Below are positions 53,381-62,024 of a DNA stretch of 64,000 nucleotides, piece after piece; the first letter of the stretch is position 1, and each line of letters starts with the position of its first letter. A program made the translations under genes and the position numbers. Source of the stretch: an uncultured Tenacibaculum sp. (GTDB taxonomy: Bacteria > Bacteroidota > Bacteroidia > Flavobacteriales > Flavobacteriaceae); the NCBI GenBank assembly GCA_947504185.1, contig CANNGJ010000011.1, positions 32,822-96,821 on the forward strand. Direction: 5' to 3'. Under the pieces are notes generated by a model. The model saw only the letters and a list, made by a program, of their open reading frames with translations. It did not search any database and was not told the origin of the DNA.

Positions 53381-54142
53381 TTATTTCGTTTTATCAATCA
53401 ATTTTAGAACTTCATCAGCTACAAACTTTCCACCATTAGCAAAAGAAGCAGTTATCAATCTGTTTTCAGAATCTACGATTTCATAATTTATTTTCTTTTC
53501 GTGATTATACACTTTCAAATTAGCACCTCTTTTTAGTAATTCAGTTTCCATATCATAAGGCAATAATTTTCCAAAGCCGGATTGTTTCATTATGTTTTTT
53601 TCATTCCAAGTAGGAAAACTTGTCATTGTCTTGTCTTTTACCAAATACTCTCCTGAATTCAATTTAACATCGATAAGTGTTGCTGTTCCGTGACCGATTG
53701 TTCCGACAATTCCTCCATTATCATATATCTCTGATATCACTCGAAGAATATCTACATCTTTATGAGTGTCCCAAAATTGTCCATATCCACCAGGAATGAT
53801 AACAGCTAAATACTCTTCTGGATTAATTTCTGTCGGTTTTAAACTATTCTTTATCTTACTTTGTAATAGTTCACTTTTGATAATTGATTTAACTAAATTC
53901 GTTGTGTCTCCGTTATGGTAGATTGGAATTTCTCCACCTTTTGGTGATACAATATCAATTTTAAGATTCTTTTCAGAGAATTTATTGAAAGGAATTGCCA
54001 ATTCAATCAAATAAGTTCCATTTGGTTCATTTTTCATTTCATTAACGTTGGTTGTAATGAAAAGGATTTTCGTTTTTTCGTTACTCTTATTACAAGAAAT
54101 AACTAAAAAAAATAATAGTAATAATGTAAAAATCTTGTTCAT
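53381..54142 (-). CDS. DJ-1/PfpI-family lipoprotein
   Basis: 253 aa, lipobox FFLVISC. Class I glutamine-amidotransferase-like fold: KTKILFITTNVNEMKNEPNG, LAVIIPGGYGQFWDTHKDV, and an elbow region GGIVGTIGHGTATLID where the usual nucleophilic Cys is replaced (GHG). The C-terminal third is duplicated at 32253-32561. Enzymatic activity is uncertain given the missing Cys. Confidence 0.85.
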   Translation of the reverse strand: MNKIFTLLLLFFLVISCNKSNEKTKILFITTNVNEMKNEPNGTYLIELAIPFNKFSEKNLKIDIVSPKGGEIPIYHNGDTTNLVKSIIKSELLQSKIKNSLKPTEINPEEYLAVIIPGGYGQFWDTHKDVDILRVISEIYDNGGIVGTIGHGTATLIDVKLNSGEYLVKDKTMTSFPTWNEKNIMKQSGFGKLLPYDMETELLKRGANLKVYNHEKKINYEIVDSENRLITASFANGGKFVADEVLKLIDKTK

Positions 54143-54447
54143 AGTTCTATTTTTCTCAAATGGTGTACAATGATCTGCTAAACGCAGTTCTGCTTTGCGA
54201 ATGAAAAGATAATAAATTTAAGTAACAATGATTTGAGAATTAGACCAATGTTAGTTTAGTTATCTCAAATTATTGTTTGTCAACAAGGTAGCGTAGCTAC
54301 CGTTAGTTGTTAAATTTATTAGATTGAGAATTCAAGAAGTAGAATCAAATTGCTTTTAGCATACTGTTATTAGTAGTCCAGCGCTTTGTGCGAGTAAGCT
54401 ACGTGGGTTAAATTGAAATTGCGTAGAGCAATTTGGTTTAGCAGGTC

Positions 54448-54538
54448 ATTATTCAGCAATTTAGTGAAAGACGCATAGTTTGAGAGCTTTAGCGATCAAC
54501 GCGGATTTGACTCCCGCGTAGCGGGATTGCTGAATAAC
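54448..54538. repeat. Inverted repeat ATTATTCAGCAAT / ATTGCTGAATAA in the DJ-1/tnpA gap
   Basis: Twelve of 13 bases pair between 54448-54460 and 54526-54538. A second hairpin, CCCGC-GTA-GCGGG, is at 54513-54525. The 12-mer TAACGTGTTTGT follows at 54535 and also ends the DJ-1 fragment at 32559. The region 54143-54729 has no gene. Confidence 0.5.
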
Positions 54539-54729
54539 GTGTTTGTGTATGATTTCGTTGCGTGTTTTAAGCATTAAAGTTAGTAAATAAATACAGATAA
54601 AAAGCTCGTAAGGACTTTCGTAAATTGGCTAAAACTAGCAATTAATTTTATACAATGTTGGCAACTGGCTTTTGTTGGTCTCAAATTTAACTAAAAATTT
54701 TATCTTCTGCTGTTTATGTCGAATCAAAG

Positions 54730-55071
54730 AATAAATGGTCACACACAGTTTCAAGGTTAATAGTTCTTGTAGTTTTAAGTACAAAAGATAGATGTTTAGT
54801 GTTAATAAGCGATGTTCGGAAAAGATACAGAAAAATATTAGCACAAGTAGTTGATGTAGAGATGATTAATGTTTTTAAAGGTGTAATAAGTAAGGACTAT
54901 ATCTATAAAGAATATCATTCGTTATAAGATATAAGTAACCTAGTTAAGAAATTGAAAGAAAGAAAATCGAGACAATTACTACAAGATTTTCCTAAACTGC
55001 ATAAGAGATATTTGGGGCGTTATTTTGGGCAATAGGCTTAGATATTAGAGTACAGGTAATATGGTGATGTG
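54730..55071 (+). pseudogene. Decayed IS200/IS605-family transposase (tnpA, Y1)
   Basis: One frame reads NKWSHTVSRLIVLVVLSTKDR, KILAQVVDVEMINVFKGVISKDYIY and DISNLVKKLKERKSRQLLQDFPKLHKRYLGRYF, with stops in between, then a frameshift to STGNM. This is the order of IS200/IS605 TnpA, with the HxH region already mutated (KDYIYKEYH instead of KDHVHMHIEY). A dead element. Confidence 0.85.
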
Positions 55072-55095
55072 CACTCGTGCTTTTTTTTCAGTTTT

Positions 55096-56070
55096 TCAAA
55101 CTCCTTCAGATTTCCTTATATGTGCGTTTACTTTACTCAATATTTTTTTTGGATTTTCCAGTTGAGGGAAATGCCCAACGGAATCAAGTTTTATAACATT
55201 TGAATTTGGTACAAGTTCTATATATCTTTCAACAGTTTCGCTTCCAGTAACAGGATCAAGTTGTCCGCTTATGTATAGAATAGGTACTTTAGGTGAAATT
55301 AAAGCACTAACCCAGCGTTCTCTATTTATTTTGCGGTCATTTGATGCGTGAGTAAGTTTGTCGGCAATTTTATAACCCTTTTGATGACAAATTATATACC
55401 ATTGATCTATTAATTCTTGTTGAGTTGGTTGGGTGTTAGGTCCAAAAACTTTACTGAAACTTTTACCAAATAATGTTTGATTCATGAAAGACGTTACAGT
55501 ACCGCCAATCGGACTACTCAATAATTTCTGAATCGTTGTTGGGCGATGAGTTTCGGGAAATAGTCCACCATTTAAGAGTATTAAGGATTCTATTTTTAAG
55601 AAATACTTTTCTTTTTGTTCAATATTCCTTGCTAAGATTTCCTGCGCTACATTATCTCCATAGTCATGAGCGATAAGATTTACGTTTGCAACATTTAGAT
55701 TTTTCAATAGAGCTTCTAGAATATTTGTTTGCATAGAAATTGTATAACCTATGTTATCAGGCTTATCAGAGAATCCAAAACCTAGCATATCCATTGCAAT
55801 TAAACGATAATTGGTATTAAGTTCTGGCCATATTAAACGCCAATCATATGATGAAGTAGGATAACCATGTATAAGAACAATTACTTTTTTTGATGTATCT
55901 CCTGAATCATGATAAGATAATTTATGGTTTCGATACCTAAATGTTTTCTCTGTTGATTTCCAATCGAGTAAACTCTGGCTTATATTTTCTATTGAAGGAG
56001 TTTTATCCAATTTAGTATATAAGAAAGCAATTACGATAAGTGTTAAGCTAGCAATTAAAGTTTTTTTCAT
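55096..56070 (-). CDS. Alpha/beta hydrolase (haloalkane dehalogenase/epoxide hydrolase type)
   Basis: 324 aa with an N-terminal membrane/signal segment (about 3-20). Motifs: oxyanion HGYP (about 70), nucleophile elbow AHDYGDN with Asp (as in dehalogenases and epoxide hydrolases), acid region SGQLDPVTG, and catalytic His in VGHFPQLE. Substrate unknown. First of the tail end of a long minus-strand series. Confidence 0.88.
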   Translation of the reverse strand: MKKTLIASLTLIVIAFLYTKLDKTPSIENISQSLLDWKSTEKTFRYRNHKLSYHDSGDTSKKVIVLIHGYPTSSYDWRLIWPELNTNYRLIAMDMLGFGFSDKPDNIGYTISMQTNILEALLKNLNVANVNLIAHDYGDNVAQEILARNIEQKEKYFLKIESLILLNGGLFPETHRPTTIQKLLSSPIGGTVTSFMNQTLFGKSFSKVFGPNTQPTQQELIDQWYIICHQKGYKIADKLTHASNDRKINRERWVSALISPKVPILYISGQLDPVTGSETVERYIELVPNSNVIKLDSVGHFPQLENPKKILSKVNAHIRKSEGV

Positions 56071-56176
56071 TTATGTTTGATTATTTAATAAATAAGTATG
56101 GACTCTGTGATTAAAACTAAAGGCCTATGTTTTCTTATATATTGTTAGCAAATTTCTTAAAAAGGATGATAATTAG

Positions 56177-56560
56177 TTACTTTTTGGTAAATCCTATTAT
56201 CATTTCTTGTCCATGTTTATTTGTTGAGAAAACTAATTTAGAAGAGTTAATCGAAATTATTTTTTGAATATCTATTTCCTCCTTATCAGTTACTTTTAAA
56301 GCTCTTTTTTCTTTTAAGTATTCCCAACTTCCAGTTTTTAGTACTCCTTTTTGATCCATCCCTTCAGCTCTTCCGTCTGTATAGTATATAACCCAGCTAT
56401 TTTTTATCATTTCAGGAGGTAGAGGAATTTTATTTCCAGCTACTTCCATGTATTCTATATACCATTTCCCCGAACAAATAAGGCTTATATCGTCTTGAAT
56501 GTAATTTGATTGAAATGATAATGATATTAGAGTTAAAAGAATCATTACTGTTTTTTTCAT
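56177..56560 (-). CDS. Secreted lipocalin-like protein
   Basis: 127 aa with signal peptide (about 1-18). The small beta-barrel pattern (CSGKWYIEYMEVAGNKIPLP; GVLKTGSWEYLKEKRALKVTD; KLVFSTNKHGQEMIIGFTK) fits lipocalin-like domains. Function unknown. It follows the OmpA gene by 23 bp. Confidence 0.7.
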   Translation of the reverse strand: MKKTVMILLTLISLSFQSNYIQDDISLICSGKWYIEYMEVAGNKIPLPPEMIKNSWVIYYTDGRAEGMDQKGVLKTGSWEYLKEKRALKVTDKEEIDIQKIISINSSKLVFSTNKHGQEMIIGFTKK

Positions 56561-56583
56561 GGTTTTAATGTTGTAAAGTTAAT

Positions 56584-57615
56584 TTATATTTTTCTTAATT
56601 CAACTCGCCTATTTTTAGCTTTTCCTTCTTCAGTTGAATTACTTTCTAGAGGTTTGGTTTGTCCAAAACCTTTGCTTTTTAATCTGTCTTCATCAATATT
56701 TTCATCTGTAAGTGCTATAAGAACTGATTGCGCTCTATTTTTGGATAATTTCATATTAGATGCTTCATCACCAACATTATCTGTATGCCCTTCGATACTA
56801 ATTTTTAATTCAGGATTAGATTTCATCATTTTTGAAATTTCAGCAATTATTTCATAAGAATCTGTTTTAATTCTAGATTTTCCAGTATCAAAGTTAATAT
56901 GTAAAGTAGCAAAACCTTTATTAGTAATTTCTTTTAAAATATCGTTTGCGGTAATTTTTTCAATTGTTTGTTCAAATTCTTTTGATTCTACTATACCAAT
57001 TTGTGCGGTAGCGGTATTAGAATAAACTTGAATCCCAATTTTTTTAGTTGGTGTTTTTAAAACAAACATTCTAATAGTTTCATTTACTATGTCACCAATA
57101 TAAAAGTTATTACAATAAGCATAACGTTCGTTTGTGGTCTTTCCTTTTTTATCTATTAATTCATCTGGGATTTTACCTTTAAAAATAAGTTGGGCGCCAA
57201 TAGAATTCATATAATCTTCTATACTTTTATCAAAATAATATTGATTCCAATTTTTATCTCCATCCATTATAATTCCTATTTTATCCACTTGCCCTTCGAT
57301 ATCAAAAAACGATTTACCATCAAACATTTCAAGCTTATGAAAATCATAAGATACGGTATTACTGGTATTTTCATCTACTATCATTCCTTTTGGAGGTGTG
57401 ATGTATGGATAATCTCCTATTTCAGTAGCTGATTCAGGAATATTATCCCAAGAGAACTTTTTAATTGTTTTTTTATTTGATAATTCTTTGTTTGATTCAT
57501 CTCTATTTGCATTAATTATTTCTATTTCTTTATCAGTATTTCGTTCTTTGTTATCCTTACAAGCAAATATAGTAACTATTGTTAATACACTACTAATTAG
57601 ATGTGTTTTTTTCAT
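56584..57615 (-). CDS. OmpA-family lipoprotein
   Basis: 343 aa, lipobox VTIFAC. The C-terminal OmpA-like peptidoglycan-binding domain (about 232-342) contains LHINFDTGKSRIKTDSYEIIAEISKMMKSNPELKISIEGHTDNVGDEASNMKLSKNRAQSVLIAL and RLKSKGFGQTKPL. The N-terminal part is unassigned. It tethers the outer membrane to the cell wall. Confidence 0.88.
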   Translation of the reverse strand: MKKTHLISSVLTIVTIFACKDNKERNTDKEIEIINANRDESNKELSNKKTIKKFSWDNIPESATEIGDYPYITPPKGMIVDENTSNTVSYDFHKLEMFDGKSFFDIEGQVDKIGIIMDGDKNWNQYYFDKSIEDYMNSIGAQLIFKGKIPDELIDKKGKTTNERYAYCNNFYIGDIVNETIRMFVLKTPTKKIGIQVYSNTATAQIGIVESKEFEQTIEKITANDILKEITNKGFATLHINFDTGKSRIKTDSYEIIAEISKMMKSNPELKISIEGHTDNVGDEASNMKLSKNRAQSVLIALTDENIDEDRLKSKGFGQTKPLESNSTEEGKAKNRRVELRKI

Positions 57616-57794
57616 TGTTTCGTTTTATTTTTTATTGTAATTAAGTGTAACCTCTGGAGTATGAAATTGTAGTGTGTTTAATGTAACTAAATTTCAGGTT
57701 ATGTACTTATTGATTTTGTAAACAACCATAAGTTTTTTTGTTGGCATTAGATGTTTTATATTTTCTTATACCCCATTAGTATTTCGTTTCTTCT

Positions 57795-58571
57795 TCAACT
57801 TGGATAACCCATTAAATAATTTTTTTCAGAGTCCCCTTTTATAATTCCTTTTTCCCAGATGTAATTATCGTTTCCTAACCCTTGTAATAAAATGTCTAAA
57901 TCTTCCATTCTATAAATTCTGCCACTAGTAATTACTGCATCCCAAGCAAAACATATGGGGATAATTGGGATTAGGTAAGTGAAGATAATTTGTTTTACTG
58001 TTAGTGGTTTAACTAATGGTGTAACAAATAAGCATAAAATAACACTTAATGGAATAAATAACCACCATAAAATGATTGGGAATTTTTTATGTATTTCCAT
58101 AATGCATATTGGTTGTTTCTTTTTCTGTGCTTCAACCAAAATTTTTCTAGCTAATTTTGGTTTCATATGATGAAAACTTCCAACCATAGTTAATATTCCT
58201 TTAATATCAGTGTCAAGTTTTGTAGCGTCTAAAGGAGTTATTCTATAACTGATTGAATCATCTACCTTGTTTATTTTTTTAGCCTCTTCTAGATTTGGGT
58301 ATAAATCTGTTAAAAGGAGTTCTATGTTTTCGATTTTATGAATATTTTTTAATTTAGAAACCGTATCTAACATAGGGCCTCCACTTCCAGAGCATAAATC
58401 GATAATTTTATTGTTATTGGTTTGCTTGATTAATTTGGAGAGTAATTTTGCCATATCCTCACTTGTATTAAATTTTTTATGCATTACTATAATTAGTCGA
58501 GTGATACTAACCCTAATCCAATTAGGAAACCATTTTAAATCTTCAAATTCAAATAAATGTATTCTTTTCAT
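57795..58571 (-). CDS. SAM-dependent methyltransferase with membrane segment (copy 2)
   Basis: 258 aa, closely similar to 50460-51236 throughout, including IIDLCSGSGGPMLDT, FHHMKP and AWDAVITSGRIYRMEDLDILL. The two genes are 6.5 kb apart in the same orientation. One may have been gained by duplication or by transfer of a neighbouring strain's allele. Confidence 0.85.
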   Translation of the reverse strand: MKRIHLFEFEDLKWFPNWIRVSITRLIIVMHKKFNTSEDMAKLLSKLIKQTNNNKIIDLCSGSGGPMLDTVSKLKNIHKIENIELLLTDLYPNLEEAKKINKVDDSISYRITPLDATKLDTDIKGILTMVGSFHHMKPKLARKILVEAQKKKQPICIMEIHKKFPIILWWLFIPLSVILCLFVTPLVKPLTVKQIIFTYLIPIIPICFAWDAVITSGRIYRMEDLDILLQGLGNDNYIWEKGIIKGDSEKNYLMGYPS

Positions 58572-58664
58572 TACTAATTATTTTTTACTCTAAAAACAAA
58601 CGTACGTGCTCTATCAATAGAAATAATACAACCCTTTGGAGCTAATATTAAATGCTCTGTGTTT

Positions 58665-59051
58665 TTAAACTCTGTTCTTAGTTGGTAGTATTTTATTCAA
58701 TACAATCATTTGATTTACACCGAGGTATAAAACTATGAAAGCAATTATTGCAATTATTAGATTTCCTATTGCTGTAATTTGAAAAGGATTGAATATAATT
58801 AGTATTAAACTTCCTAAAACCCAAGCGTAATCTTGAATAATAATCCATAAAATGGCTAACCTACGTAGTTTGAAAATTTCATACCAGATTGTAGCTGAAA
58901 AACAGATTAATATTAAGCCTATAGTCCAGAATACAGTATTATTTTTAACTCCAAATAAATCTGCTATTTGTCTATTTAATAAAATTAAAATTATTCCGGA
59001 GACAACTGAAAATATGGCATTTACTGTCAAAGCTTCTTTTAATTTTTTCAT
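58665..59051 (-). CDS. Four-helix membrane protein, unknown
   Basis: 128 aa, four helices (AIFSVVSGIILILLN; VFWTIGLILICFSATIWYEIF; ILWIIIQDYAWVLGSLILIIFN; IGNLIIAIIAFIVLYLGVNQM). The start is taken at the ATG (59051); the track uses a GTG at 59057. It follows the NTF2-like gene closely. Confidence 0.68.
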   Translation of the reverse strand: MKKLKEALTVNAIFSVVSGIILILLNRQIADLFGVKNNTVFWTIGLILICFSATIWYEIFKLRRLAILWIIIQDYAWVLGSLILIIFNPFQITAIGNLIIAIIAFIVLYLGVNQMIVLNKILPTKNRV

Positions 59052-59056
59052 AACCA

Positions 59057-59425
59057 CTAATTTCTCATTTCGTCAAATACTTTTCTCCATTCAGAAGCAT
59101 CATAGATTAAGTGCGATTCTTGGATTTTTCCATTTTCAACTCTAAACCATTCATTTCCTAAAGTCATTTCTAACCCTTTTATTGAAGATTTAAACACATA
59201 ATTTACAGCTACCCAATTATCACTTACGGCTATTTTTTTGATGTCAACGCCAGTAAGCACCTTTGCTAACTCTTGAACTGCCCCAATAAATTCAGTCTTA
59301 GAATAACTGTTTCCTGTAGGGCTTGTAAAATGATATTCATTGGTCAATAAGTCTAATGATTTTTGAATCTTTGATAGATTGTTAAAACCATTTAAAAACT
59401 TTTTTACAGTTTCTATATTTGTCAT
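59057..59425 (-). CDS. SnoaL/NTF2-like protein
   Basis: 122 aa with the cone-shaped NTF2-like fold pattern: VKKFLNGFNNLSKIQKSLDLLTNEYHFTSPTGNSYSKTEFIGAVQEL, then EWFRVENGKIQESHLIYDASEWRKVF. Family members are isomerases or ligand-binding proteins; activity unknown here. Confidence 0.8.
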   Translation of the reverse strand: MTNIETVKKFLNGFNNLSKIQKSLDLLTNEYHFTSPTGNSYSKTEFIGAVQELAKVLTGVDIKKIAVSDNWVAVNYVFKSSIKGLEMTLGNEWFRVENGKIQESHLIYDASEWRKVFDEMRN

Positions 59426-59429
59426 GTTG

Positions 59430-60164
59430 TTATTGTTTTTTAACTTTTTGGTTTCTTACCGGTTCGTTCCTTTCTACGAATACACCATCTTCATAATAAT
59501 TTAAAAATTGAGCAGGAAGGCCTAATCCTTCAAGCTCCCCAGATGAGCTTTCTAATTGATAGTGTAGATGTGGAGCATCAGAAGAACCACTATTACCTGT
59601 TTTACCTACTTCTTGACCTTTAACAACAAGATCTCCCGCAGAAACCATAATTGATCCTTTCTTTAAATGTGCCATTATTGAAGTTTCACCATTTAAATGA
59701 TCTATAATAATATAATTACCGCCAGGTTGATCTCTGTTAATAGTACCGGGTTGATTATCTTCTACATGATTTACAACTTCTATTATTTTTCCATCACCAG
59801 GAGCATTTAAGCGTTTTCCAAAACAATAATGGTCTTCATTTTGTTTTCCATCACCTGCATGTATCTTTCTTAATATGCCTGTACTTGTTTCTGTATCTAC
59901 TACTATTACAAAATCAATAGCATATCGTTCGCCTCCACCACGAGTTGTAAAATGATGCGCACCTTCTCTATGTGTTTTTCCGCCATTAAAAACATACCAC
60001 TCTTCTTCAAAAGGTAATTCTAAATCGGTAATAGTTTGGTAGTTTAAATAAATAACTTCGTCTAATGTCCCTTCATTTCCCATTAAAATATCTGTACAAG
60101 AGATTTGAGTTAAAACTAACATAATAGTGAATAATGAACAAGTTAATTTTCTTATATGCTTCAT
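59430..60164 (-). CDS. M23-family metallopeptidase lipoprotein
   Basis: 244 aa, lipobox LTQISC. Peptidase M23 domain (about 60-225): first zinc ligands in EGAHHFTTRGGGERYAIDFV (HxnD) and the last in APHLHYQLE (HxH). A hydrolase for peptidoglycan cross-bridges or a related substrate. The next gene upstream (OMP) is 2 bp away, so they are one transcript. Confidence 0.88.
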   Translation of the reverse strand: MKHIRKLTCSLFTIMLVLTQISCTDILMGNEGTLDEVIYLNYQTITDLELPFEEEWYVFNGGKTHREGAHHFTTRGGGERYAIDFVIVVDTETSTGILRKIHAGDGKQNEDHYCFGKRLNAPGDGKIIEVVNHVEDNQPGTINRDQPGGNYIIIDHLNGETSIMAHLKKGSIMVSAGDLVVKGQEVGKTGNSGSSDAPHLHYQLESSSGELEGLGLPAQFLNYYEDGVFVERNEPVRNQKVKKQ

Positions 60165-60166
60165 AG

Positions 60167-60913
60167 TTAAAATTTTATGTTAATGCCTAGATTAATTTGT
60201 TGTTGTAATTCTCTATATGCATTTGAAATTTGAAGTCTGTCATAGTTGAAATTATAGTTTATTTTTACATCAAAATGATTAGAAAGCTTATATGTATACT
60301 CATTATTCCATAAAATACTTTGATAACTTTTTAATGAGTATAAATTTTCTTCAAAAGTTGAAGTTCGCCACATCATAAATGGAATGGTAAGTTTAGATGA
60401 CAGTGAATTTTTGTTATTAATTTTATAGATCAATTGACCTGTAATTCCAAGCTTCTGTTGGAAATCAAATACGTCGTCTTTACGACTAAATATGTTGGTT
60501 TTCTGACCGAATTTAGAAAAAGAAGACATATTGGTTTGTGTTTGTAGTCCAACATGTATTGAGAACTTATCGGTATCAAAAACTCGTTTTAAGTACGAAA
60601 AATCAAGTGTTATCTTAGAATAGTAAGGTAAATTAAGTTCAGGGATAAGATTAGACGTTAATCCTGATTCTAAATACCCTATTTTTAACTCAACTAGATT
60701 TTTTTTAGTAGTGGTTCGTGTATATTTTAATTGATGATATAATCCGTTATATTCATAAAGTGAAAGAGGCGCTAATGCTAAATTTTTTAAGGCACCAAAA
60801 TTGTATCCTGTTAAAAGCTCGAGTTGATTCTTTTTTGTGTCGATATCTGTTTGGGTATACCCAGTAACGTAATAAAGCGTGAGAATTAAAAAAAACAACA
60901 ATTTAATATTCAT
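60167..60913 (-). CDS. Outer-membrane barrel-like protein, unknown
   Basis: Start at 60913 (MNIKLLFFLILTLYYVTGYTQ, signal peptide). About 248 aa with alternating strands (HQLKYTRTTTKKNLVELKIGYLESG; FSIHVGLQTQTNMSSF; HFDVKINYNFNYDRLQ) ending INLGINIKF. A small outer-membrane barrel, no family recognised. Confidence 0.68.
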   Translation of the reverse strand: MNIKLLFFLILTLYYVTGYTQTDIDTKKNQLELLTGYNFGALKNLALAPLSLYEYNGLYHQLKYTRTTTKKNLVELKIGYLESGLTSNLIPELNLPYYSKITLDFSYLKRVFDTDKFSIHVGLQTQTNMSSFSKFGQKTNIFSRKDDVFDFQQKLGITGQLIYKINNKNSLSSKLTIPFMMWRTSTFEENLYSLKSYQSILWNNEYTYKLSNHFDVKINYNFNYDRLQISNAYRELQQQINLGINIKF

Positions 60914-60981
60914 AGAAAGTGATTTAAGTAAAAAAATAGTTAAGTATACAAAGTTCAATTAAGATTTATGATGTTAGATAC

Positions 60982-61842
60982 TTATTGCATTTCTATTCCA
61001 AATGCCTCAGAAAATCCTTGTAAGAGAAAATCACCAATAGTTTCATCGTGGTTTCCATTTCCAGTAATTATGTTAACATTTTTAGATTCTAAAAATTGAA
61101 TTTCGTTATCTGTAAGTCTACCAACAGCTTGGTCTGTTTTTCCATAAACATAAGTGATTTTGGATAAATCCTCAAAAGTGTCAAAAATTTGCGTATATCT
61201 ATTCATTGATAATCCAGCGGCTAATCTATCCATATTTCTCTGAGTTACATCTGTACCTGATTCTTGATCTATTATAGGGGTGATTCCGTTTTCAAAATAC
61301 CCGAATTTTCCTTCTGAAAATGCTTGCCATATTACATCATCCATATCTAATCTACCAACCATAATTAAATATTTATCAGCTACATCTGCTCCTTTTTTTG
61401 CGATAAGCTCTTGTGTCATAAAAGCACCAAATGAAATTCCTAGAACATAAACCGTCCTACCTTGATCTTTAAAATATTTTATAACTTGAGATAGTATTTC
61501 TAGACTTTCAGAATTAAAATGAATAGCTTTTTCAAATGAAATATCATCATTTTCGAATAGGCTTGGATTAAGCGTTTGTACTTGGTGTACATTTACAGCT
61601 AAAAGGTCAGTAGTATTAAAAAGCCGAGAAATTTCGTCAACTTCATCCGTAGTAAACTCTGTATCGGGGCCACCTTGTGCATTGATTAAAACTACAGGTG
61701 CATCTTCTTCTCCTTTGAAATAAATTAAATCTTTAATTTCTTGCGATATTCCTATAGGTGCAGGGGCTCCATCATCATTAGAGCAAGAAATTGTAAAGAT
61801 TGTTAATAATAGGACTAGAATTAAATTTGTTTTTTTTATCAT
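60982..61842 (-). CDS. Alpha/beta-hydrolase-like lipoprotein
   Basis: Start at 61842 (MIKKTNLILVLLLTIFTISC, lipobox). About 286 aa. Hydrolase features: APVVLINAQGGPDTEF, nucleophile elbow VLGISFGAFMTQEL (G-x-S-x-G), and a late GNGNHDETI that could hold the His. Divergent from the second LytS/LytTR pair, and the first gene of the M23 transcript, so possibly under its control. Confidence 0.75.
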   Translation of the reverse strand: MIKKTNLILVLLLTIFTISCSNDDGAPAPIGISQEIKDLIYFKGEEDAPVVLINAQGGPDTEFTTDEVDEISRLFNTTDLLAVNVHQVQTLNPSLFENDDISFEKAIHFNSESLEILSQVIKYFKDQGRTVYVLGISFGAFMTQELIAKKGADVADKYLIMVGRLDMDDVIWQAFSEGKFGYFENGITPIIDQESGTDVTQRNMDRLAAGLSMNRYTQIFDTFEDLSKITYVYGKTDQAVGRLTDNEIQFLESKNVNIITGNGNHDETIGDFLLQGFSEAFGIEMQ

Positions 61843-62024
61843 GATTTTTTTGATTGAAAGCTGAAAAATATATTTTCTTATTTTTACGACTAAAATTTTA
61901 AACAAAAAAACAGAAAAGAAAGTTTAAAAAAATAATAATTTGATTAACGTAGAATAGTTAGTGATGAACGTTTAATTCTGTTCGTGACAAATAAATTATA
62001 CTTTATTTTGTTAAAAAATGTTAA

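Noticed and set aside
54143-54729. Integron attC site between DJ-1 and tnpA
   Set aside because: Inverted repeats are present, but the R'/R'' core boxes do not fit convincingly and no integrase is in the window.
54635-54844. Minus-strand ORF of 69 aa
   Set aside because: Antisense to the decayed IS200/IS605 transposase; no signal of its own.
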